Assembly: GCA_002360535.1 (NCBI GenBank) | Contig: DEQR01000005.1 | Coordinates: 1 to 31,494 of the forward strand | Length of the DNA: 31,494 bases | Origin: Thiobacillus sp. UBA3361 | Lineage (GTDB): Bacteria; Pseudomonadota; Gammaproteobacteria; Burkholderiales; Thiobacillaceae | Direction of reading: 5' to 3' | In this document: piece by piece, positions 1 to 5,711 of the stretch | How positions within the stretch are numbered: position 1 is the first letter of the stretch | Layout of the letters: the number at the start of each line of letters is the position of its first letter | Program-made: the position numbers and the translations under genes | Notes under the pieces: generated by a model | Databases searched by the model: none | Told to the model about the DNA's origin: nothing | The model's input: only the letters and a program-made list of their open reading frames with translations

Positions 1-753
1 ATGCTCGCGGTCGCCGATCTCGAACAGCAGCGGCTCGTCGGGCAGCAGCGCGGCGAGAGGCTGAGCAGCCGCCGGCTCTCCCACCCAGCGGGCCAGGACG
101 GCACGCGCGCGGGCCTGCTGGCGCGCCAGTTCGGTGGCCCGGTCGCGGGTCGCCTCCAGCATGCCCCGCAGGGCCAGGGTCTCCTCTTGGGGCAGCTTGC
201 CGGTCTTGTAGGCCACCTCGCTCCATTCCACCTGGGCGGCATAGGTCTGCTCGATCCGCCCGACAAAATCCAGGGCGGTGCCCGGCCACCAGGCATCCAG
301 CCAGGCCAGGCGCGCATCGCGGACGAGACGTTGGCGCAGGGCGGCCAGGCCCGCTTCCCCCTGGCCCGCTTCGCGTGCCTGCCGATCGGCGGCGAGGCGC
401 CGCTTGTCGCCGCCAGGGATTGCCTGGGAGAAGCCCAGCACGGCCTGAGTCATGGGCTCCTCGGGGAAGCTGAAGCTATCCACCGGCAGGTTGGCAATGC
501 CCACGCGCAGCCGGGGATCGGGCAGTTCCCCCACCGCCACGGCGTTTTCGCGCAAGGCATCGATACCCGCCTGCTGGGCCAGCAGCTGGGGCTGGTTTTC
601 CAGGGCCAGGCGGGCGGCGTCCGCCATGCCCAGGTTGGCATGGGCGGGATGTAGGCAAAGGGACAGCAGGGCCGGGCCCAACAGGGACCGCCAACCCGCA
701 CGGACTGCCCGGCGCCACGGATCGCAGCCGTGGCCGATCAGGGACACAGTCAT
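1..753 (-). CDS. TolC/CzcC-family outer membrane efflux protein, partial (C-terminus outside window)
   Basis: Reading the minus strand from an ATG at 753 gives 251 codons with no stop before the window edge, so only the N-terminal half is visible. A Shine-Dalgarno-like GGAGG lies about 7 bases before this ATG. The first ~39 residues look like a long signal peptide ending in HPAHA. The mature part begins with a helix pattern (MADAARLALENQPQLLAQQA) typical of the outer-membrane factor family, followed by ELPDPRLRVGIANLPVDSF, which resembles CzcC/CusC-type proteins. Such proteins form the outer membrane channel of tripartite RND metal exporters. The CopL-like protein just upstream supports a metal role. 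The efflux pump subunits themselves would lie beyond the left edge and cannot be seen. Confidence 0.8.
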   Translation of the reverse strand, partial: MTVSLIGHGCDPWRRAVRAGWRSLLGPALLSLCLHPAHANLGMADAARLALENQPQLLAQQAGIDALRENAVAVGELPDPRLRVGIANLPVDSFSFPEEPMTQAVLGFSQAIPGGDKRRLAADRQAREAGQGEAGLAALRQRLVRDARLAWLDAWWPGTALDFVGRIEQTYAAQVEWSEVAYKTGKLPQEETLALRGMLEATRDRATELARQQARARAVLARWVGEPAAAQPLAALLPDEPLLFEIGDREH

Positions 754-816
754 GAACAACCTCCACACAAGACGACCGCTTGCCGCGGTCTGGACACGCC
801 GGTTTTCAGCGGTTCG

Positions 817-1158
817 CTAAGCGCGCGGAGGTGGGGTTTCGGGAATGGAGAAGGCTTGCGGACAGAAGACCGGCTTGACGACGGGCGCGGCGGACATGGC
901 CTCGCTGAAGCCGGGCAGGGGGGATGCGGGCAGGGTGGCGGCGGCGGCACAATGGCATTGGCTGCCCTTGTAGTGGCAGCAGCCGCCTGTGTCCTGCTGT
1001 GTCGAGTCATCCTGATGATGGCAGGACATGATTTCCTGCGGAGCGGGGATCGCCCGGTCGGTGCCGGCCAGTACGTGGCCCAGCGGGCTCAGGGCCAGGA
1101 CGAACGCCAGCATGACCCTGAGCAGCAGGGCAGGCAGACCGTTGGCCAGGCGGATCAT
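817..1158 (-). CDS. CopL-like small exported Cys/His-rich metal-binding protein
   Basis: 113 residues. An N-terminal hydrophobic segment (LLLRVMLAFVLALSPLGHVLA) looks like a signal peptide. It is followed by a cluster of metal ligands: CHHQ, then CCHYKGSQCHC around residues 45-70. The C-terminal part is Pro/Ala-rich and contains one more Cys. This layout matches the small proteins often found at the head of copper or other heavy-metal efflux operons (CopL-like family). The gene sits 7 bases after the response regulator and 63 bases before the TolC-family gene, so the three are probably cotranscribed. A role in metal binding or metal-dependent regulation is inferred from the residues and the neighbours. 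The exact metal cannot be read from the sequence. Confidence 0.6.
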   Translation of the reverse strand: MIRLANGLPALLLRVMLAFVLALSPLGHVLAGTDRAIPAPQEIMSCHHQDDSTQQDTGGCCHYKGSQCHCAAAATLPASPLPGFSEAMSAAPVVKPVFCPQAFSIPETPPPRA

Positions 1159-1165
1159 GGCGTGC

Positions 1166-1798
1166 TCAGGCCCGCTTGTGCCGCTTCATGTGCTGCAGCA
1201 CCAGGGTGGCCACCTGCACGCGGTTGTGGAAGTTGAGCTTCTGCATGATGTTGGCCAGGTGGTTGCGTACCGTGTTGTCGGACAGGTTGAGCTTGGCGCC
1301 GATCACCTTGTTGCTGTGGCCCTGGGCCACCAGTTCGGCGATTTCCATCTCGCGCTGAGACAGCTTGGCCAGCGGATCGTTGCTGTCGCCACGGGAAATT
1401 TTTTGCAGCACGTGGGCCGGGAAGGCGCCCGCATCCTGCATGACGATGCCCACCGCGTGCAGGATCTGATCGGTGTCGGAGGACTTGAGCAGGTAGCCGT
1501 CCACGCCCGTCTCGATGGCGGCGCGGATCTCCTCGTCGTCGTCTTCCACCGTCAGCACGATGACCTTGCTGCCCATGGCCTTGAGGGCGGGGACGATATC
1601 CAGGCCGTCGCCGTCCGGCAGCGACCGATCGACGATGGCCACATCGGTTTTGCCGCCGGTGTCCATCCACTTGCGCAAACCGGCCAGGTCGGCGCATTCG
1701 GCTACCACTGTAACGCCCTCCTGGCCTTCGAAGGCACGCTTCAGACCCAGGCGCAGCAGGGGATGGTCGTCGAGGATCAGTACACGAATCGGGATCAT
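1166..1798 (-). CDS. NarL/FixJ-family response regulator (LuxR-type HTH)
   Basis: 210 residues from the ATG at 1798. ATGs at 1804 and 1852 are alternatives; 1798 is preferred because it starts right at the receiver fold (MIPIRVLILDDHP) and has a weak GGA about 6 bases upstream. The receiver domain covers residues ~3-120, with acidic DD at 10-11, probable phospho-acceptor Asp57 in VDRSLPDGDG, and conserved Lys in YLLKSSD. The LuxR-type helix-turn-helix covers ~145-205 (LSQREMEIAELVAQGHSNKVIG, then NTVRNHLANIMQKL). It should be a DNA-binding transcription regulator controlled by phosphorylation. No histidine kinase is adjacent, so its partner is unknown. Its position directly before the CopL-like and TolC-like genes suggests it may regulate metal efflux. 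Confidence 0.88.
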   Translation of the reverse strand: MIPIRVLILDDHPLLRLGLKRAFEGQEGVTVVAECADLAGLRKWMDTGGKTDVAIVDRSLPDGDGLDIVPALKAMGSKVIVLTVEDDDEEIRAAIETGVDGYLLKSSDTDQILHAVGIVMQDAGAFPAHVLQKISRGDSNDPLAKLSQREMEIAELVAQGHSNKVIGAKLNLSDNTVRNHLANIMQKLNFHNRVQVATLVLQHMKRHKRA

Positions 1799-1876
1799 GG
1801 GCATTCCGGGTTGTGCGAGACCGTGGCCATCATAGCCCAAGCCATCGGGCATGTGGTGATCAATGGCCGGCGCGGG

Positions 1877-2434
1877 TCAATCGATGTCCAGGTAGCGAAC
1901 CGCGACGATTTCCAGTTCACGTGCCCCGCCCGGCGACTGGAAGCGCACCGTGTCGCCCTCGCCGGCCTTGAGCAGTGCCCGCGCCAAGGGCGATACCCAG
2001 GATATCCGGCCACGTCCGGGGTCCGCTTCGTCAACGCCCACAATGCTGTAGTCGGACTCCACGCCGTCCTCATCTATGACCGTGACCGTGGCGCCGAAAT
2101 AGACTTTATCCGTGGCCTCGCGCCGGCCCGGGTCCACCACCTCGGCGGCGTCGATGCGCCGGGTGAGGAAACGGATGCGCCGATCGATCTCCCGCAGGCG
2201 CTTCTTGCCGTAGATGTAGTCGCCGTTCTCCGAGCGATCGCCGTTGCCGGCCGCCCAAGCGACCGTGTTGACCACCTGCGGCCGTTCCACCCGCACCAGA
2301 TGGTTGAGTTCCGCGTTCAGGCGAGCGTAGCCGCTGCGGGTGATGTAGTTTCGGCCGCCCGGCGGCAGGGGCGTGCCGACCTCCTCCTCATCCTCGGTTT
2401 CCGGGCTCTCGTCGCGAACGAAGGCCTTGTTCAT
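1877..2434 (-). CDS. greB: Transcription elongation factor GreB
   Basis: 185 residues, longer than the roughly 158 of E. coli GreB because of an acidic N-terminal extension (ESPETEDEEEVGT). The coiled-coil GreA/GreB N-terminal domain follows, with the family signature YITRSGYARLNAELNHLV and the basic/acidic tip region GDRSENGDYIYGKKRLREIDRRI. The C-terminal FKBP-like domain contains SWVSPLARALLKAGEGDTVRF. GreB enters the RNA polymerase secondary channel and stimulates transcript cleavage in backtracked complexes. The start codon overlaps the mlaA stop by 4 bases (ATGA type), so translation is probably coupled to mlaA. The GreB rather than GreA assignment rests on the YxYGKKRLREIDRRIRFL pattern. 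Confidence 0.9.
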   Translation of the reverse strand: MNKAFVRDESPETEDEEEVGTPLPPGGRNYITRSGYARLNAELNHLVRVERPQVVNTVAWAAGNGDRSENGDYIYGKKRLREIDRRIRFLTRRIDAAEVVDPGRREATDKVYFGATVTVIDEDGVESDYSIVGVDEADPGRGRISWVSPLARALLKAGEGDTVRFQSPGGARELEIVAVRYLDID

Positions 2435-3123
2435 TCCTCGGAGCGGGGTGGACGGCCGTCGTACACCTGCGCCCGGCGGCGTTCCAGATAGATGTCGCGG
2501 GTGAATTCATAGCCATCCAGCGCCGCCGCATCCACGGCCGCCTTGGCCTCCAGCAGATCGGCGCGGCGGCTGACAATGCGCGCGAAGGCGCTGCGGTTGC
2601 GGATGCCCATGTCATCGACGCGGCGCAGCGGATCCAGGTAGTTGTTGTCCACGGCCAGGCCGACAGTATCCCTGAAGGTGCTCGGCCCGAAGAACGGCAG
2701 CACCAGATAGGGGCTGTCCGTCACACCCCACTTGCCCAGGGTCTGGCCGAAGTCTTCCTCGTGCTTGCGCAGGCCCATCTCCGAGGCCACATCCAGCAGT
2801 CCGAAAAGACCGAAGGTACTGTTGAAGGCCAGGCGCATGAAGTCCGACACCGCATCGGCACCCTTGAACTGCAGCAGATCGTTGGCCAGCACCCCCACGT
2901 CGCCCAGGTTGGAGAAGACGTTGCGCACCCCGGTCTCTACGAACTGGGGGGCGACGGCCCGGTAGGCCTCGGCCAGCGGTTTCATGGCCACGCGATCCAC
3001 GGTCTCGTTGAAGGCATGGATGGACCTGTTCAGGGGCTCCAGCGGATCGCGCGGATCACCATTGCTGGCACAGCCGCCAAGCAGCAGCAAAGCGGAAGCC
3101 AGGGCAAGTTTGATTGTTTTCAT
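2431..3123 (-). CDS. mlaA: MlaA (VacJ)-family outer membrane lipoprotein
   Basis: 230 residues. The N-terminus is a lipoprotein signal with lipobox LLLGGC, so Cys18 should be lipidated. The body has the MlaA family pattern: DPLEPLNRSIHAFNETVDR, then FSNLGDVGVLANDLLQ, RLAFNSTFGLFGLLDVASEMGL, EDFGQTLGKWGV and SPYLVLPFFGPSTFRDTVGL. MlaA is the outer membrane component of the Mla system, which removes mislocalised phospholipids from the outer leaflet and passes them to MlaC. The other mla genes are not in the window. No purine-rich Shine-Dalgarno sequence is visible before the ATG (the upstream bases are C-rich), so initiation may be weak or leaderless. The 3' end overlaps greB. Confidence 0.92.
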   Translation of the reverse strand: MKTIKLALASALLLLGGCASNGDPRDPLEPLNRSIHAFNETVDRVAMKPLAEAYRAVAPQFVETGVRNVFSNLGDVGVLANDLLQFKGADAVSDFMRLAFNSTFGLFGLLDVASEMGLRKHEEDFGQTLGKWGVTDSPYLVLPFFGPSTFRDTVGLAVDNNYLDPLRRVDDMGIRNRSAFARIVSRRADLLEAKAAVDAAALDGYEFTRDIYLERRRAQVYDGRPPRSEE

Positions 3124-3259
3124 GTCTGGGTGGGGGAAACCGGACCCTTCATATAACGGAACTGACCGCAGTTTACTTGAGCCACGCTCACGGCCACAGA
3201 GCTACCGTGCGAACCAAGGGGGTTTTCACCGCGCACTGGCAAATCCCGGCGCAAACCGC
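3124..3259. promoter_or_regulatory. Divergent intergenic region mlaA / tRNA operon
   Basis: This stretch separates mlaA (minus) from the tRNA promoter (plus). It must contain the mlaA promoter. On the minus strand an AT-rich TTATAT near 3151-3156 could be a -10 element, but I see no convincing -35 at the right distance. No gene or strong hairpin is visible. Confidence 0.3.
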
Positions 3260-3288
3260 TTTACAACCCAAACTCTCCTGCGTATCAT
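3260..3288 (+). promoter_or_regulatory. Sigma70-type promoter of the tRNA-Ala/tRNA-Glu operon
   Basis: A TTTACA element at 3260-3265 (5 of 6 to TTGACA) and TATCAT at 3283-3288 (5 of 6 to TATAAT) are separated by exactly 17 bases. Transcription would start near 3295, about 8 bases before tRNA-Ala. The bases after the -10 are C/G-rich (CGCC), as is common in stringently controlled stable-RNA promoters. This is a pattern match only. Confidence 0.65.
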
Positions 3289-3302
3289 CGCCAACCTTTC
3301 GT

Positions 3303-3378
<76 letters not shown>

Positions 3379-3419
3379 AGCAACAAAAAGAGGTGTCGAA
3401 AGACACGTCAAAACTCTAG

Positions 3420-3495
3420 GTCCCCATCGTCTAGAGGCCTAGGACATCGCCCTTTCACGGCGGTAACCGGGGTTCGAATCCCCGTGGGGACGCCA
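3420..3495 (+). tRNA. tRNA-Glu (anticodon TTC)
   Basis: 76 bases with an encoded CCA end. The acceptor stem GTCCCCA pairs with TGGGGAC, the D arm is TCTAGAGGCCTAGGACA, the anticodon loop CTTTCAC gives anticodon TTC, and the T loop is GGTTCGAATCC. The sequence is very close to enteric tRNA-Glu. It follows tRNA-Ala by 41 bases and is followed at once by a terminator hairpin, so the two tRNAs share one transcript. Confidence 0.97.
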
Positions 3496-3502
3496 GTACG
3501 AA

Positions 3503-3532
3503 AAAGAGGCCCGCGCATGCGCGGGCCTCTTT
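3503..3532. terminator. Bidirectional terminator between tRNA-Glu and hemE
   Basis: A perfect 14-bp inverted repeat (AAAGAGGCCCGCGC and its complement) surrounds a 2-base centre. A T-rich run follows on the plus side and an A-rich run precedes it, so it can terminate both the tRNA operon and the convergent hemE, whose stop codon is 12 bases away. Confidence 0.85.
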
Positions 3533-3543
3533 CATTTTCGCGG

Positions 3544-4611
3544 TCAGCCGCCGTGGTAGCGCCTGCTTTCCCCATGCACGGTATCCACGAGCACCCGCAC
3601 ATTGTCCGGCGGCGTGAACTGGGAAATGCCGTGCCCCAGGTTGAACACATGACCCGGCCCTGTGCCATACGAGGCCAGGATACGTTTGGCCTCGGCGGCC
3701 ACGGTCTCCGGCGTGCCGAACAGCACGCTGGGGTCCAGGTTGCCTTGCAGGGCGACCCGTTCGCCGACCCGGCGGCGGGCTTCACCGATATCGATGCTCC
3801 AGTCCAGCCCCAAGGCATCAGCACCGCTGGCGGCCATGTGCTCCAGCCATAGACCGCCGCCCTTTGTGAACAGGATGCGTGGCACGGTGCGTCCGTCCCG
3901 CTCCCGGGTCAGGCCTTCCATGATGCGCGCCATGTAGGGTAATGAGAATTCCAGATAGGCGGCTTGGCTTAGCATGCCTCCCCAGCTGTCGAACACCATC
4001 ACCGCCTGGGCACCGGCCTCGATCTGGGCGTTGAGATAATCGGTCACCGCACGGGTATTCACCTCCAGGATGTGATGCAGCAGGTCCGGGCGAGAGTACA
4101 TGAGGGTCTTGAGTTGCTGGTAGGTGTCGCTGCCCTGCCCTTCCACCATGTAACAGGCCAGGGTGAAGGGACTGCCGGAGAAGCCGATGAGGGGGACGTT
4201 GCCGTCCAGGGCGCGGCGGATCTCGCTCACCGCGTCCAGCACATAGCCCAGATGGTCACGCGGGTCGGGGGCGTTCAGGTCGCGAATGGCCCACTCCTCG
4301 CGCAACGGGCGTTCGAACTTGGGCCCCTCTCCGTGGGCGAAATAGAGTCCCAGTCCCATGGCGTCCGGGATGGTGAGGATGTCCGAGAACAGGATGGCGG
4401 CGTCCAGGTCGTAGCGGGCCAGGGGTTGCAGGGTCACCTCGGTGGCCAGGGCCGGCGATTTGCACAGGTTGAGGAAGTCCTTGGCGCGGGCACGGGTCTC
4501 GCAATACTCGGGCAGATAGCGGCCGGCCTGGCGCATCAGCCAGACAGGGGTGTAGTCGGTGGGCTGGCGCAGCAGCGCACGCAGGAAGGTGTCGTTTTTG
4601 AGAGCGGTCAT
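3544..4611 (-). CDS. hemE: Uroporphyrinogen decarboxylase
   Basis: 355 residues from the ATG at 4611; a longer in-frame start at 4662 exists but adds only non-conserved residues. An AAGG lies about 9 bases before the chosen start. HemE removes four acetate carboxyl groups from uroporphyrinogen III to give coproporphyrinogen III in heme synthesis, in the cytoplasm. Signature regions: WLMRQAGRYLPEY (residues 24-36, with the substrate-binding Arg), ILFSDILTIPDAMG (catalytic Asp77), GFSGSPFTLACYMVEG, FDSWGGMLS, GLDWSID, QGNLDPSVLF, and the C-terminal FNLGHGISQFTPPDNV with the conserved His. Length and motifs are standard. The gene ends at the terminator shared with the tRNA operon. Confidence 0.97.
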   Translation of the reverse strand: MTALKNDTFLRALLRQPTDYTPVWLMRQAGRYLPEYCETRARAKDFLNLCKSPALATEVTLQPLARYDLDAAILFSDILTIPDAMGLGLYFAHGEGPKFERPLREEWAIRDLNAPDPRDHLGYVLDAVSEIRRALDGNVPLIGFSGSPFTLACYMVEGQGSDTYQQLKTLMYSRPDLLHHILEVNTRAVTDYLNAQIEAGAQAVMVFDSWGGMLSQAAYLEFSLPYMARIMEGLTRERDGRTVPRILFTKGGGLWLEHMAASGADALGLDWSIDIGEARRRVGERVALQGNLDPSVLFGTPETVAAEAKRILASYGTGPGHVFNLGHGISQFTPPDNVRVLVDTVHGESRRYHGG

Positions 4612-4645
4612 GGGGCAGCCTTCAGGTTGAGCAGGGCGAAGCGGG

Positions 4646-4945
4646 TCAGCATTGCAGGCCATGGGCGGCGCAAAGATAGCGCTTGGCCGCGGCCAGGGCG
4701 ATCCACAGCCAGAACAGCAGGAAAAACGCGAGGAATGGGATATGCGCGTCGATCACCACCCGCGGCGTGATGTAGCGCACCCCGCGCACCACCGGTCGGG
4801 TCACGGTTTGCAGGAGTTTGTAGAACAGGTTGCCCTCGCGGTGCTTGCCCGCCAACACCGCCAGCGCCCCTTGGCCGAGCAGGGCGAAGCCGGCCACTTC
4901 CACCAGAGTACGCAATATGGAGACCAACAATAGATCGGGGGGCAT
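4646..4945 (-). CDS. Small hydrophobic membrane protein of unknown function
   Basis: 99 residues with two hydrophobic stretches: one near the N-terminus (LLLVSILRTLVEVAGFALLGQGALAVLAG) and one at 69-87 (PFLAFFLLFWLWIALAAA). Between them is a basic segment (FYKLLQTVTRPVVRGVRYITPRVV) that would be cytoplasmic if both ends are outside. A GAGG 7 bases before the ATG supports the start. I do not recognise a named family. The TRPVVRGVRYITPRVV stretch faintly recalls YggT proteins, but not enough to assign it. It lies 34 bases upstream of hemE on the same strand, so the two may be cotranscribed. Confidence 0.7.
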   Translation of the reverse strand: MPPDLLLVSILRTLVEVAGFALLGQGALAVLAGKHREGNLFYKLLQTVTRPVVRGVRYITPRVVIDAHIPFLAFFLLFWLWIALAAAKRYLCAAHGLQC

Positions 4946-5033
4946 GGCAACCTCGTATCAAAGCGGGTCGATTGTAGCTTGCAGTGCGTCTGTCCGGCCG
5001 TGAAAATCCGCCCTTGGACTCGGAGGCCCCGGC

Positions 5034-5615
5034 ATGAAATTCGATCACTGGCGTTACACCGTGCGTGGCGTGCTCATGGAATGGCTGCGCCGCCCGGAAG
5101 CGGCCATCGAGGCCTACCAGGGGGCCTTGCGCAGCCTGCCCACCGACGTCAAGGCACTGCGCAGCATCGCCTGGCTGCATGCCCAACGCCAGCGCTGGGA
5201 CCAAGCCGCCGACGGGTTCCGCAAGGCTCTGGAAGTGGAGCCGGGGCACGCCGATACCTGGTTCAATCTGGGCTTCGCGCAGGACAAGCTGGGCGATCGC
5301 CGGGCGGCCGGGGCAGCCTTCAGCCACGCCACCGAGCTCGATCCCCGGCACGACCGTGCCTGGTATGGCCTGGGCCTGGTGCACGCCCACCTGGGGGACC
5401 ACGCCGCGGCCGCTGCGGCCCTGCGGCACGCGGCGGACCTCCAGCCTATGAACGGACCGGCCTGGCTCGCCCTGGGCCTGGCCTACCACCACAGCAACGA
5501 TCCGGACGCGGTGAAGCGGGTGGTGGAGCATTGCGCCACTCATGACCCTCAGACCGCCCGGCGCCTGATCCAGGAGGCAAACCGCGCCGATCTGGCGGCG
5601 CTGCTGGAGCGCTGA
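5034..5615 (+). CDS. Tetratricopeptide-repeat protein
   Basis: 193 residues preceded by GGAGG at a good distance. Four TPR units can be read in tandem from about residue 22 to 160, with typical helix pairs such as AAIEAYQGALRSLPTDVKAL, AADGFRKALEVEPGHADTWFNLGFAQDKLGD, AGAAFSHATELDPRHDRAWYGLGLVHAHLGD and AAAALRHAADLQPMNGPAWLALGLAYH. There is no signal peptide or membrane helix, so it is probably a cytoplasmic scaffold for protein-protein contacts. The partner is unknown. It is a single-gene unit on the plus strand, divergent from the small membrane protein and closed by a hairpin terminator. Confidence 0.88.
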   Translation: MKFDHWRYTVRGVLMEWLRRPEAAIEAYQGALRSLPTDVKALRSIAWLHAQRQRWDQAADGFRKALEVEPGHADTWFNLGFAQDKLGDRRAAGAAFSHATELDPRHDRAWYGLGLVHAHLGDHAAAAAALRHAADLQPMNGPAWLALGLAYHHSNDPDAVKRVVEHCATHDPQTARRLIQEANRADLAALLER

Positions 5616-5643
5616 GCGGACGAGAGCGGCGGGGTTTCAAAAA

Positions 5644-5670
5644 AAACGGCCCGCGAGATGCGGGCCGTTT
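5644..5670. terminator. Bidirectional terminator between TPR gene and symporter 1
   Basis: An 11-bp stem (AAACGGCCCGC and its complement) with a 5-base loop. A run of A precedes it and a T-rich run follows it, so it can end both the TPR transcript (plus) and the symporter transcript (minus) that converge here. Confidence 0.8.
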
Positions 5671-5711
5671 GGTTTGCCGGGCCGCCTGCGGGCGACCCTG
5701 GCTGCGGGCGA

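Noticed and set aside
1028..2491. Long plus-strand open frame (487 codons)
   Set aside because: It runs antisense to the response regulator and greB, both with clear family motifs; the frame is open only because of the GC-rich codon pattern.
4646..4945. Assignment of the small membrane protein to the YggT family
   Set aside because: Only a short TRPV/ITPRVV resemblance; the helix arrangement and flanking genes do not support it.
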